From Pseudorhodobacter sp. E13 (GTDB lineage: Bacteria; Pseudomonadota; Alphaproteobacteria; Rhodobacterales; Rhodobacteraceae), in NCBI RefSeq assembly GCF_003991405.1, contig NZ_RPEN01000147.1:1-64000 (forward strand): 64,000 bases of DNA. Reading direction: 5' to 3'. Below are positions 8,417 to 17,485 of this stretch, piece by piece. The notes beneath the pieces were generated by a model. That model saw only the letters and a program-made list of their open reading frames with translations, made no database searches and was not told where the DNA came from. The position numbers and the translations under genes are program-made. How positions within the stretch are numbered: the stretch's first letter is position 1; each line of letters starts with the position of its first letter.

Positions 8417-9158
8417 GCGCATCCTCCTGTTGGGTGGAACCACCGAAGCCTCTGCGCTTGCCCGCAGTCTTGCGGCGCAGGGCGTGGCGGCTGTGTTCTC
8501 CTATGCCGGGCGCACCGATCATCCCGTGGCCCAGCCCTTGCCCACGCGCATCGGCGGCTTTGGCGGTGTGGCGGGCCTGTGCGATTATATCCGCGCCGAA
8601 GCCATAAGCCATATCATTGATGCCACGCACCCATTTGCCGCGCAAATGAGCCGTAATGCGGTCGAGGCAAGCCTTGCCTGCGGCGTGCAGCTTCTGGCGC
8701 TGGAACGCGCGCCGTGGCAGGCCGCGCCGGCGGATGACTGGACCCATGTGCCCGATATGGCCGGGGCCGTTGCCGCCTTGCCTGATGCGCCGGACCGGGT
8801 GTTTCTGGCCATCGGCAAGCAGTCCCTTGATGCCTTTGCCGCCAAGCCGCAGCACCATTACCTGTTGCGGCTGGTCGACCCACCCGGCGCGCTGCCGCTT
8901 CCCGATGCCCATGCCATCATCGCGCGCGGCCCGTTTGACGTGGCGGGTGATACCGCGCTGCTGCGCGCGCATGGCATCCGCCATATCATTGCCAAGAACG
9001 CAGGCGGCAGCGGGGCCGCGGCCAAGATTCTGGCCGCCCGCGCGCTGGGCCTGCATGTGGTGATGATCGACAGGCCGGTTTTGCCGCCGCGACAGGTGGT
9101 TGGCACTGCGGGCGCGGTGATGGCGTGGCTGGGTCATAGCGCGGATCGCGGTGTGTAA
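8415..9158 (+). CDS. cobK: Precorrin-6A reductase, inverted within the cob operon
   Basis: A 247-residue NADPH-dependent reductase that converts precorrin-6A into precorrin-6B (dihydro). It begins RILLLGGTTEASALARSLA, the typical CobK/CbiJ start, followed by IDATHPFAAQMS, FLAIGKQSL, a PFD segment and ITKNAGG-like IAKNAGGSGAAAK. It is the only gene from cobW to the terminal DUF1636 that lies on the plus strand. Its ATG overlaps the cobL ATG by 2 nt, and its 3' end overlaps cobJ by 25 nt. It therefore needs its own promoter, which must lie within cobL. Confidence 0.95.
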   Translation: MRILLLGGTTEASALARSLAAQGVAAVFSYAGRTDHPVAQPLPTRIGGFGGVAGLCDYIRAEAISHIIDATHPFAAQMSRNAVEASLACGVQLLALERAPWQAAPADDWTHVPDMAGAVAALPDAPDRVFLAIGKQSLDAFAAKPQHHYLLRLVDPPGALPLPDAHAIIARGPFDVAGDTALLRAHGIRHIIAKNAGGSGAAAKILAARALGLHVVMIDRPVLPPRQVVGTAGAVMAWLGHSADRGV

Positions 9159-9868
9159 ACATGCGGCCCGATGCGCCGGGTCTGGCTGTTGCCCACGATC
9201 ACCACGGTGCGCATATCGGCCATGTCGGGCGTGGCTTCGGCCAGGGTCACGGTGCGGATCGCCTCATCAGCCGTGGACACCGCGCGGGCAAAGGTGATCA
9301 GGCGGCCGGGGTCACAATGCGCGCGCAACACCTCCAGCACGCGGGTGAATTGATGCGGGCGGCTGGCGGAACGCGGGTTGTAAAACGCCATCGCGAAATC
9401 GCCCTGCGCGGCAAGGGCCACCCGTTTTTCCACCGTGGCAAAGGGTTTGAGGTTGTCGCTCAGGTTGATCGCGCAAAAATCATGGCCCAGCGGCGCGCCC
9501 GCCCGTGCCGCCGCCGCCAGCATCGCGGTGATGCCGGGCAGGATACGGATATCCAGATCCAGAAACTGGGGGGCCGCCTCCAACGCCTCGAAAATCGCAG
9601 AGGCCATGGCGAACACACCGGGATCGCCAGAGGAGACGACAACCACGCGCTTACCCTCGGCAGCCATGCGGAGCGCATGTTGGGCGCGGTCCATCTCGAC
9701 CCGGTTGTCAGACGGGTGCAGCGTCAGGCCGGGGCGCGGGGCCACGCGGGCGACATAGGGAATATAGCCGACAACATCGGTCGCTTGCGCCAGTGCCTCT
9801 GTCACCTCTGGTGTGACGAGGCTTTCCGAACCGGGGCCAAGCCCGGCCACGATGACCCAACCGCTCAT
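9134..9868 (-). CDS. cobJ: Precorrin-3B C17-methyltransferase
   Basis: A 244-residue tetrapyrrole methylase with VIVAGLGPGSESLVTPEV at the N-terminus, then DVVGYIPYVARV, VVSSGDPGVFAMA, ILPGITAMLAAAARAGAPLGHDFC and FYNPRS. CobJ methylates C17 and contracts the ring of precorrin-3B, giving precorrin-4. The start at 9868 overlaps the end of cobI by 4 nt; the open frame extends upstream into cobI but lacks family sequence. Its 3' end overlaps cobK, which runs the other way. Confidence 0.95.
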   Translation of the reverse strand: MSGWVIVAGLGPGSESLVTPEVTEALAQATDVVGYIPYVARVAPRPGLTLHPSDNRVEMDRAQHALRMAAEGKRVVVVSSGDPGVFAMASAIFEALEAAPQFLDLDIRILPGITAMLAAAARAGAPLGHDFCAINLSDNLKPFATVEKRVALAAQGDFAMAFYNPRSASRPHQFTRVLEVLRAHCDPGRLITFARAVSTADEAIRTVTLAEATPDMADMRTVVIVGNSQTRRIGPHVYTPRSAL

Positions 9869-10590
9869 TCCGCCACCTCTGGCCGCCGGCCATGACCATG
9901 CACAAGGACGATGGCGAAATAGGGCGTCTCGGCACCGTTCACCTCTGCCAGTTTCACCACGCGCTGCTTGGGCATGGTGCCATGTTCCACCAGCCACGCC
10001 GCATCCAGCCTGCCCGTTGCTTCCAGCGCGCGGCGCACCTTGGGCAAGTTGCGCCCGGTTTTCATGATCACCAACGCGTCCGCGCCTGCCATATGCTGCA
10101 CCAGATCGTCCTCGGGCAGGGTGGCCATCAGCACCGTCATCACATCATCGCCCCAAGTGATCGGCACACCAGTCGCGTTCCAGCAGCCCGTCATGCCCGT
10201 GATGCCGGGGATCACCTCCATTTCGGCGCGGCCTTGCAAGCGGGTGTAAAGATGCATGAAAGACCCGTAAAAGAAGGGGTCCCCTTCGCACAGCACCACC
10301 ACCTCCCCCGGCAGCGCCGCCAGACGGTCGGCCCAATCATCATAGAAATGCGCCAGAATGTCGTTATATTCCGCCGTGTTGAACAGAATTTCCGTGGTGA
10401 CGGGGTATTCCATCGCATATTCGGTCGCACCGGGGGCAAGCAGCCCCTCAACGATCTGGCGCGCTTGCCCCTTGCGGCCCGCTTTGCGGAAATAGGCGAT
10501 CTGGGTCGCCGCCCGGATCACGCGGTCCGATTTCACCGAGAGCAGATCGGGGTCGCCCGGCCCAAGGCCTGCGCAGATGATGCGGGCCAT
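9865..10590 (-). CDS. cobI: Precorrin-2 C20-methyltransferase
   Basis: A 241-residue tetrapyrrole methylase. It shows IICAGLGPGDPDLLSVKSDR, YFRKAGRKGQAR, VVLCEGDPFFYGSFMHLY and EVIPGITGMTGCWN, all characteristic of CobI. It makes precorrin-3A from precorrin-2, the product of CobA. The ATG at 10590 lies 2 nt after the cobH stop and has GGAAGGAATAACC in front of it. The stop overlaps cobJ. Confidence 0.96.
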   Translation of the reverse strand: MARIICAGLGPGDPDLLSVKSDRVIRAATQIAYFRKAGRKGQARQIVEGLLAPGATEYAMEYPVTTEILFNTAEYNDILAHFYDDWADRLAALPGEVVVLCEGDPFFYGSFMHLYTRLQGRAEMEVIPGITGMTGCWNATGVPITWGDDVMTVLMATLPEDDLVQHMAGADALVIMKTGRNLPKVRRALEATGRLDAAWLVEHGTMPKQRVVKLAEVNGAETPYFAIVLVHGHGRRPEVAE

Positions 10591-10592
10591 GG

Positions 10593-11222
10593 TTATTCCT
10601 TCCGGCTGGCAAGGGCGTTGACCGCCGCAACCGTGATCGCAGACCCGCCAAGCCGCCCCGAAACCACCAGTGACGGCACCGGCGGCGCGGTGATCAGCGC
10701 CTCTTTGCTTTCGGCCGCCCCGACAAAGCCTACAGGGCAGCCAATGATCGCGGCAGGGCGTGGGCAGCTTGGGTCTTCCAGCATGTTCAGCAGGTGGAAC
10801 AACGCAGTCGGCGCATTGCCAATCGCCACCACAGCCCCGGCGAGTTTGGGTCGCCACAACTCCAGCGCCGCCGCCGAGCGGGTGTTCTGCATTTCGGCGG
10901 CCAGTGCGGGAACAGAGGGATCGCGCAGGGTGCAGATCACCTCATTGTCCTTTGGCAGACGTTTGCGGGTGATGCCTTCGGAGACCATATAGGCATCGCA
11001 CAGGATCGGCGCGCCATCCTCCAGCGCCGCGCGCGCGGCAATCGCCATGCCCGTCGTGAACTGGATAAACTGTTCCAACCCCACCATCCCCGCCGCATGT
11101 ATCATGCGCACGGCGACAATCTCCTCTTCCGGGGTGAAGCGGGCCAGATCGGCCTCGGCGCGGATCATCGCAAAGGATTGCAGGTAGATGGCAGCGCCGT
11201 CGGTCTCATAGCTATGGGGCAT
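10593..11222 (-). CDS. cobH: Precorrin-8X methylmutase
   Basis: A 209-residue enzyme that moves the methyl group from C11 to C12 of precorrin-8X to form hydrogenobyrinic acid. The catalytic His is His42 in VRMIHAAGMVG. Other family blocks are DGAAIYLQSFAMIRAEADL, CDAYMVSEGITRKRLP and the C-terminal GCPVGFVGAAESKEAL. The start at 11222 (MPHSYETDG) fits the family; an ATG four codons earlier is also open. It overlaps the end of cobG by 11 nt. Confidence 0.96.
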   Translation of the reverse strand: MPHSYETDGAAIYLQSFAMIRAEADLARFTPEEEIVAVRMIHAAGMVGLEQFIQFTTGMAIAARAALEDGAPILCDAYMVSEGITRKRLPKDNEVICTLRDPSVPALAAEMQNTRSAAALELWRPKLAGAVVAIGNAPTALFHLLNMLEDPSCPRPAAIIGCPVGFVGAAESKEALITAPPVPSLVVSGRLGGSAITVAAVNALASRKE

Positions 11223-12372
11223 TGGCTGTCTCAAACATCAGGTCAGGGTTTGCCGAAAGATCGGCAAAGGTGAAGTGCTGCGGCGCAAGATCAGAGGCGC
11301 GCGCATTGTGCAAGAGCCCATAGCCGCCTTGTATGGCGACCAGAACCTTATCGGTGGGGGCGGGCAGGGCGCAGCCTTTGGCGCAGCCCGACACATGCAG
11401 CACCTCGCCTTGCGGCACATGCGGGGCCAAGGCACGGGCAAGGGCGCGGGTGGCACCCAGCGCTTGCGGGCAACCGGGGGCACCGGTGCAGGCGATCACC
11501 CGCAACAAGGGGTCATCGGGGCGGGCGATCATCTCGGGCAGGGCCGGGTCATCGCGCAGGCCTTCAACCAGCACCAGCCGCCACGGGGTCGCGCGAAGAT
11601 TGCCAAGCGCGGCAAGGGCACGCAGGCTTGATGCAGAAAGCTGGCCAAAGGCAGGGCCAAGCAAAAGGCCCTGCGCTGTGGGGCCGGGTGCGAAAACGGG
11701 CAGCGCGGTCTGCGCCATCGCTTCGGTCGCGGCTTCGGGCCGCGCGCCTGTGGCGATATGGGCCGCCATACGGCCACGCCCCTGCGGGCAGCCGCCGCTG
11801 TCCACGAACCAACGGGCCAGCGCCACGGCCCGTTGTGCGGCATTTTCTTGTGTCACTTTCTCGCCCCGGTCCATCCCATCCGCGCGCAGGATCAAGCCTG
11901 CGCCCGCCCGCTCTATCCGAATATCGGCAGAGGCGGCGCGCAACACGGGCACAGGCCCGGTATCCACTGCATAGCCAAACTTGGCCGGGGTGTCCGGCGC
12001 ATCGGGCGCGGCGAGTGCGACCTCCAACGCGGCGGCGATGATTGGCGCGGCATCGCCTGTTTGCCAGAACGGCGTGGTCAGAATGTTGCGGCGGGTTTCA
12101 GCCTCGGCGCTGGCATCCAACAGCCCCAAATCGCGCAATCCGGCGATCAGCGGGGGGTGGCTCTGCGCGGTCACACCCCGGATTTGCAGGTTCGCGCGTG
12201 AGGACAGGTCCACCAGACCGTTGCCATGCGCCTCGGCCAGATCGGCCAAGCCGCTGGCCTGCGCTTGGGTCAACCGTCCGGCATGGGGGCGCACCCGCAC
12301 GACCAAACCATCGCCCGACATCATCGGGCGCAAGGCACCGGGGCACCAGCCCTGTATGATGGGGCCAGTCAT
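11212..12372 (-). CDS. cobG: Precorrin-3B synthase (O2-dependent)
   Basis: A 386-residue protein of the nitrite/sulfite reductase fold. It begins with a GWCPGALRPM segment typical of CobG and contains VDLSSRANLQIRG. The 4Fe-4S cluster ligands appear as CTGAPGC and CAKGC near residues 305-350. CobG is a monooxygenase that hydroxylates C20 and forms the gamma-lactone of precorrin-3A. It marks the aerobic B12 route in which oxygen is required. The start overlaps the cobN stop by 4 nt. Confidence 0.94.
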   Translation of the reverse strand: MTGPIIQGWCPGALRPMMSGDGLVVRVRPHAGRLTQAQASGLADLAEAHGNGLVDLSSRANLQIRGVTAQSHPPLIAGLRDLGLLDASAEAETRRNILTTPFWQTGDAAPIIAAALEVALAAPDAPDTPAKFGYAVDTGPVPVLRAASADIRIERAGAGLILRADGMDRGEKVTQENAAQRAVALARWFVDSGGCPQGRGRMAAHIATGARPEAATEAMAQTALPVFAPGPTAQGLLLGPAFGQLSASSLRALAALGNLRATPWRLVLVEGLRDDPALPEMIARPDDPLLRVIACTGAPGCPQALGATRALARALAPHVPQGEVLHVSGCAKGCALPAPTDKVLVAIQGGYGLLHNARASDLAPQHFTFADLSANPDLMFETANAP

Positions 12373-15300
12373 GCGCCTGCCTCCAGCGTGGCGGCGATGG
12401 AATTGCGCCGCGTCAGCCACAGGCCCGCATCGCGCAGGGCCTGAAACCGGGCCTGCATCGCGGCCAAGGCATCGGGATTTTCCCGCGCCATGAACTCGAC
12501 CAGATCGTCGCGGCCCAAAGTCGCCTCGTGGTAAAGATCAAACAGATGCGGCGGCACCGCGCGGGTCAGATGCGCGAAAGAGGCAAGGTGATCCAGCGTT
12601 GCGGCCACCTCGGCGGCACCGCGAAAGCCGTGGTTCATCATGCTGGTCGCCCAATTGGGATTGGCGGCGCGGGCACGGATGACGCGGGCAATCTCTTCGG
12701 CCAGACTGCGGGCGCGGGGGGTGTCGGGGCGGGTGGCATCCAGATGATAAAGCGCGGGGGCCTGCCCGCCCAAAGCCGCCACAGCCGCCGCAAACCCGCC
12801 TTCATGCGCGGCATAATCGGAGGCGACCAGCACATCGGTTTCCGCCAGATCCTGCACATGGGCAAAGCCATCGGCGGCCAGCACGCGGGCCTCTAACGCT
12901 TCGCGGGCGTGATGGGCGCTGCCTTGCGCGTCAATCGCCCATTCCGACCCTTTCAGCCAAGCCTCGCCCGCCTGCGCGCGGCCTGCATCGGAATAATCCT
13001 CCAGCGCGTCGGTCATCGCCATGCCGTAAAGCCCCGGTTTCGGGCCAAAAACCCGGTGGGTGCGCAGGGTGTAGGGGTTATCCTCGGGGGCTTCATCGCG
13101 CTCGGCCAAAGCCTCTGCCGCCGCTTCGAACAATTGCGCAAGGCCAGGAAAAACATCGCGAAACAGGCCGGAAACGCGCAGTGTCACATCTATCCTGGGG
13201 CGGCGCAGCAGGGCCAGCGGCGTAATCTCGAACCCCGACACGCGTTCGGACCCTTCGTCCCAGCGCGGGGCCATGCCTGCCAAATGCATCGCCATCGCGA
13301 ACTCCTCGCCCGAGGTGCGCATAGAGGCCGATCCCCACAGGTCGATCACCAACCCGCGCGGCCAGTCGCCATGGTCTTGCAAATGGCGGCGCAGCAGCTC
13401 CTCGGCCAGTTTCACGCCTTGGGCATAGGCGCTGCGGGACGGCACGGCGCGCGGGTCCACCGAAAACAGGTTGCGGCCCGTGGGCAGCACATCGCTGCGG
13501 CCCCGATAGGGCGAGCCTGATGGGCCGGGGGCCACGCGGCGGCCTGACAGCGCGGTCAGCAGACCCGCCATCTCTCCGCCCGCGCCGAACACATGCAGCC
13601 CTTCGCCATATTGGCTTTCCTTGACGTCACAGACGAAACGGTCAATCCGGGTGATCGCCTCGGCGGGGGAGGCATCGGGCGCAAGGCCAAGATCATCCTC
13701 CACCCCTGCGGCCTGCGCCTCGGCCCGCACATCGGCGATCAGGCGGCTGCGGCGCGCGGGGTCCAGCCCATCAGCGGTGGAATATTCATCCAGCAGCCGT
13801 TCCAGCCGGGTCAGCGCCACGGGCGTTTCCGATTGCGCCATCGGCGGCGGCATATGGCCCAGCGTCACGGCACCGATGCGGCGCTTGGCCTGCGCGGCCT
13901 CACCCGGATCGTTGACGATGAAGGGGTAGATCACGGGCAAAGCCCCGGTCAGCGCCTCGGGCCAGCAATTGGCCGACAGCGCCACGGATTTGCCCGGCAA
14001 CCATTCCAGCGTGCCATGCGCGCCGATATGGACCAGCGCATGCAGCCCTTGCGCCCGCAGCCACAGGTAAAAGGCCACATAGGCATGGCGCGGCGTGCGC
14101 GAAACATCGTGATAGTCATCGTCGCGGGACTTCACCTCGCCGCGTTCGGGTTGCAGCGCCACCAAGGTTTCGCCGCGCTTCAGCGCCTTGAACTGGAAGG
14201 CATCGCCTTGAACATCGGGGTCAGCCTCGGGTTGGCCCCAAGCGGTGGTCAAAGAGGTTCGCAAATCCGCGGGCAGGGTTTGCAGCGCCGCGCGATAGGC
14301 CGCCAGCGGCCAAGTCAGCACGCTTTGCGTCAGGGCGGTGCCAAGCGCCGCGCCCGGTTCGGCGGCATAGCCTTCGGCCTGCAATCCGGCCAAAATCGCC
14401 TCGGCTGAGGCCAGCGCATCAAGCCCTACCGCATGGGCAAGCTGATAGGTCTTGCCGGGATAGGTCGACAGGATGAGCGCCAGCAGGCGCGAAGACGGGG
14501 GCGTTTGTGCCAGCCGGTGCCAAGCCGCCACCTTTTCAATCGCGGCCTCGATCAAGGCTGCATCGGCGCGGTGGGTAAAGCGGGAATATTGCAGATCAGG
14601 GTCGCGCGGGGTGGGGGATTTGAAGCTGACAGCCCCGGCAAAAATGCGGCCATCCACCTCGGGCAAAACCACATGCATCGCCAGATCCGCAGGCGAAAGC
14701 CCCCGGTCCGCCGCCGCCCATTCCTTGCGGCGCGCGGTGGACAGGCCAACCTGAAACACCGGGCATCCCGGCGTATCAAGCGGCGAGGTGCCATCCGGTC
14801 CCTTGGCCGAAAACGCCGTGGCGTTGATAATCGCAACCGGGGCCAGTCGGTCCAGCGCCGCGCGCACCCAATCGGCGGAAACCGGTGCCTTCAGCGAATT
14901 GGCAAACAGTCCGACCGCGTTGAAGCCGCGCGCGCGCAGGCCATGGATCAGCGCATCGACCGGGGCCGTATCGGCAGAGGTCAGATAACTGCGATAGAAG
15001 GTCACGGCGACCGTAGGGCCATCCCCCACAGGTTCCTGCACCACACCTTTCGCTGGGTCATACCAGCCACATTCCGGCACCGATTTATCGCCCGGCACCG
15101 GCCCGGCATAAAGCCCAGCGGCCAGTGCAAGTTGCGCCAAGGCCGCCTGCGCCGCCACCGCGCCGCCTGCCTCGCACAGGGCCGAAAGCCTGCGCAGGGT
15201 GGAAACCGGCAGGGTCGACAGCGCATCCAGCCGCGCATCGGGGCGGCCATCGGCAGGCAGCACCGCCAGCGCGATGCCCCGGCGGCGGGCAAGGTCTTGC

Positions 15301-15599
15301 ACCTGTGCCAGCCCGTAAGCCCAATAACTTTCACCACCGATCAACCGGATCAGAATGGCCTTTGCCCCCACCAGCGTCTGTTCGACATAGGTATCCACCG
15401 ACAAGGGATGCCGCAGCGCCACAAGATTTGCCAAACGGGTCGAGGGCAGGCTGGCCCGCCCCCGTTCCCAGCCTGCCGCGAAAGCGCCAAGGTCACTGTC
15501 GGAAAAGGACAACACCACCAGATCGGCAGGGCTTTGCCCCACGTCAAACGGCGTGTCCGTTTCCTCTAGCCCATGGCTTTCGCGAAAGACGACATGCAT
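12369..15599 (-). CDS. cobN: Cobaltochelatase subunit CobN
   Basis: A 1076-residue large subunit of the ATP-dependent, Mg-chelatase-like complex that inserts cobalt into hydrogenobyrinic acid a,c-diamide. It begins with MHVVFRESHGLEETDTPFD. It carries blocks typical of CobN/ChlH: YPGKTYQLAHAVGLDALASA, HIGAHGTLEWLPGKSVAL, NPYTLRTHRVFGPKPGLYG and MMNHGFRGAAEV. CobS and CobT, the ATPase partners, are not in the window. The protein appears somewhat shorter than the roughly 1250-residue CobN of other genera, but no conserved block seems missing. It starts 3 nt downstream of cobW. Confidence 0.95.
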   Translation of the reverse strand: MHVVFRESHGLEETDTPFDVGQSPADLVVLSFSDSDLGAFAAGWERGRASLPSTRLANLVALRHPLSVDTYVEQTLVGAKAILIRLIGGESYWAYGLAQVQDLARRRGIALAVLPADGRPDARLDALSTLPVSTLRRLSALCEAGGAVAAQAALAQLALAAGLYAGPVPGDKSVPECGWYDPAKGVVQEPVGDGPTVAVTFYRSYLTSADTAPVDALIHGLRARGFNAVGLFANSLKAPVSADWVRAALDRLAPVAIINATAFSAKGPDGTSPLDTPGCPVFQVGLSTARRKEWAAADRGLSPADLAMHVVLPEVDGRIFAGAVSFKSPTPRDPDLQYSRFTHRADAALIEAAIEKVAAWHRLAQTPPSSRLLALILSTYPGKTYQLAHAVGLDALASAEAILAGLQAEGYAAEPGAALGTALTQSVLTWPLAAYRAALQTLPADLRTSLTTAWGQPEADPDVQGDAFQFKALKRGETLVALQPERGEVKSRDDDYHDVSRTPRHAYVAFYLWLRAQGLHALVHIGAHGTLEWLPGKSVALSANCWPEALTGALPVIYPFIVNDPGEAAQAKRRIGAVTLGHMPPPMAQSETPVALTRLERLLDEYSTADGLDPARRSRLIADVRAEAQAAGVEDDLGLAPDASPAEAITRIDRFVCDVKESQYGEGLHVFGAGGEMAGLLTALSGRRVAPGPSGSPYRGRSDVLPTGRNLFSVDPRAVPSRSAYAQGVKLAEELLRRHLQDHGDWPRGLVIDLWGSASMRTSGEEFAMAMHLAGMAPRWDEGSERVSGFEITPLALLRRPRIDVTLRVSGLFRDVFPGLAQLFEAAAEALAERDEAPEDNPYTLRTHRVFGPKPGLYGMAMTDALEDYSDAGRAQAGEAWLKGSEWAIDAQGSAHHAREALEARVLAADGFAHVQDLAETDVLVASDYAAHEGGFAAAVAALGGQAPALYHLDATRPDTPRARSLAEEIARVIRARAANPNWATSMMNHGFRGAAEVAATLDHLASFAHLTRAVPPHLFDLYHEATLGRDDLVEFMARENPDALAAMQARFQALRDAGLWLTRRNSIAATLEAGA

Positions 15600-15602
15600 G
15601 GT

Positions 15603-16637
15603 TCAGGCCTCAAGCACCGCGCGGATGGCGGCTTCGTTGATGTCATCATGCTCGGCGATGACCACCAGACGGGTCTGGCGCGGGGTATCGCCCCAAGGCC
15701 GGTCATATTGTGCGCGGAGACGCGCGCCAACGGCTTGCACCAGCATCCGCATCGGTTTGCCCTGCACGGCGACATAGCCTTTGACGCGCAGGATGTTCTG
15801 TTCCTGCGCCAGCCGGACAATGGCGGCTTGCAGCGCCTCGGGGTTGGCGACCTCGGGCAGATCAATCACCACGCTTTCGAAATCGTCATGTTCGTGGTCA
15901 TCATGGCCATCGTGATGGCTGGGGCGGGCGTCAATGTCATCTTCCGCCGCAGCCCCCAGCCCAAGGATCACGCGCGGGTCGATCACGCCATCGGTCATGG
16001 CGATCATCGGCAAGTCACGCGGGGTTTCGGCGGCAATGACGCGGCGCGCCTCGGCCAAGCCAGCGTCGCCCGCCAGATCTGCCTTGGACAAAAGGATGAT
16101 ATCGGCGCAGGCGATTTGGTCCTCGAACACCTCGGACAGCGGGGTTTCGTGGTCGATGCTGTCATCGGCGGCGCGCTGGGCATCCACCGCCGCCACATCC
16201 GGCGCAAAGCGGCCAGCGGCCACGGCCTCGGCATCGGCCAGCGCGATCACCCCATCCACGGTGATCTTGGACCGGATCGCGGGCCAGTCAAACGCCTTGA
16301 GCAAAGGTTTCGGCAGCGCAAGGCCCGAGGTTTCGATCAGGATATGATCGGGGCGCTGCGGCAGGGCCATCAATGCCTCGATCGTCGGGATGAAATCATC
16401 GGCCACGGTGCAGCAGATGCAGCCATTTGCCAGTTCCACGATGTTTTCTACCGGGCAGCTTTCATCGGCGCAGGATTTCAGAATATCGCCATCAACCCCC
16501 ACGGTGCCAAATTCATTGACCAACACGGCAAGACGCTTGCCTTGCGGGTTCATCATCAGATGCCGGATCAGCGTGGTCTTGCCAGAGCCGAGGAAGCCAG
16601 TGATCACAGTGACCGGGATTTTGGACAGATCAGACAT
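15603..16637 (-). CDS. cobW: CobW-type G3E metallochaperone GTPase
   Basis: A 344-residue protein with Walker A GFLGSGKT at residues 14-21, a NEFG motif, the metal-binding CxCC site NGCICC (Cys73, Cys75, Cys76), SKADL for guanine recognition, and a His/Asp-rich stretch (HHDGHDDHEHDD) around residue 225. The C-terminal domain has VKGYVAVQGKP. CobW is thought to deliver cobalt to CobNST. Its start overlaps the end of the upstream DUF1636 gene by 8 nt, and cobN follows closely. Confidence 0.95.
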   Translation of the reverse strand: MSDLSKIPVTVITGFLGSGKTTLIRHLMMNPQGKRLAVLVNEFGTVGVDGDILKSCADESCPVENIVELANGCICCTVADDFIPTIEALMALPQRPDHILIETSGLALPKPLLKAFDWPAIRSKITVDGVIALADAEAVAAGRFAPDVAAVDAQRAADDSIDHETPLSEVFEDQIACADIILLSKADLAGDAGLAEARRVIAAETPRDLPMIAMTDGVIDPRVILGLGAAAEDDIDARPSHHDGHDDHEHDDFESVVIDLPEVANPEALQAAIVRLAQEQNILRVKGYVAVQGKPMRMLVQAVGARLRAQYDRPWGDTPRQTRLVVIAEHDDINEAAIRAVLEA

Positions 16638-17064
16638 GCGGGGCCTCCTCGGGCAGGGTCAGGGGGGGAATGCGGGCAATGCAATTCTTGCGGAAGTGTT
16701 CGGACCTTTCGCGCCACGGCACTAGCCCATCCGCGGCGGCTTGATAGCGGGCAGCGCCATCCAGAACCAATTCGGCCTGTGCTGGCGTCAGGTTGCCATA
16801 GACATAAGACCAACGGTCGCCACCACCGCGCAGCGCCACGGTGCACCCGCGCGTGCAATTGGACAGACATTCCACCGCACGGATGCGCAGACCCGCAGGC
16901 GCGGGCTGGGCCCGCATCGCCGCCAGAAGCTGCGCGCCGGGGCGGGTTTCCGCTTCGACTCCCCCCTCGGTGTCCACAGACGCGGATTTACAGGTCACAC
17001 AGACCAGCAGCTCTGCCGGGGGCAGATCGGCGGGGATGGGTTTTGGCGCGGTCGGTTCTGTCAC
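16630..17064 (-). CDS. DUF1636 family protein, first gene of the cob operon
   Basis: A 144-residue protein with LLVCVTCKS near residue 20 and CLSNCTRGCTVAL near residue 66, an arrangement like thioredoxin-fold ferredoxins. Its function is unknown; the family clusters with B12 genes and a metal-related role is inferred. A GTG start at 17064, preceded by AAAGGA, is preferred. The frame stays open upstream, including an ATG at about 17153, but that region runs into the riboswitch. It overlaps cobW by 8 nt. It is longer at both ends than the paralogue at 3739-4059. Confidence 0.83.
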   Translation of the reverse strand: MTEPTAPKPIPADLPPAELLVCVTCKSASVDTEGGVEAETRPGAQLLAAMRAQPAPAGLRIRAVECLSNCTRGCTVALRGGGDRWSYVYGNLTPAQAELVLDGAARYQAAADGLVPWRERSEHFRKNCIARIPPLTLPEEAPHV

Positions 17065-17158
17065 GCGTGGTCCTTTTGTCTTGGCGGACCGGGGCAAAGG
17101 ACGGGCTGATAACAGCGCCCGACACCGGGGCACCCCGCCCGGAATTCGTCTCATCTTC

Positions 17159-17345
17159 GGCTGGCAGGTCTCCCGGCTTGCGGATGTCAGGGCGGTTGCC
17201 CTGTCGGTTCCCCCTCCTTCCCAGCATCTCGCCAGTGGATTTGGGCAACCTCTCCGGTCACGGTCGCGGGGGCGGCTGTGTTTGGGGCCGCGTTGACGAC
17301 CTTGGCACATTCCCTTTTCACCCGATAAGAACCGGGCACCAGCAG
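17159..17345 (-). promoter_or_regulatory. Cobalamin riboswitch upstream of the main cob operon
   Basis: On the minus strand the canonical B12 box AGCCGGGAGACCTGCC lies at about 17178-17163. Upstream, the order of conserved elements is GGTGCCCGG near 17340, GGGTGAAAAGGGAA, a G-rich segment and CCACTGG. It ends about 95 nt before the GTG of the DUF1636 gene and so should control DUF1636-cobW-cobN and the rest of the operon. The remainder of the 17065-17485 gap holds the promoter side of cobO and no further gene. Confidence 0.93.
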
Positions 17346-17485
17346 GGCACACTTGGCGTATCTGCTTGGCCGGAGTCAAGCGCTGCATTGCCGCTATTGG
17401 TGGGGCAAGGGGCGCGGCCTTGGGTTGTAGTGGCCGCCAAGCGGTGCCAAAGATGCAGCACCCAGTTACCAAGAGGACCGCCGCC

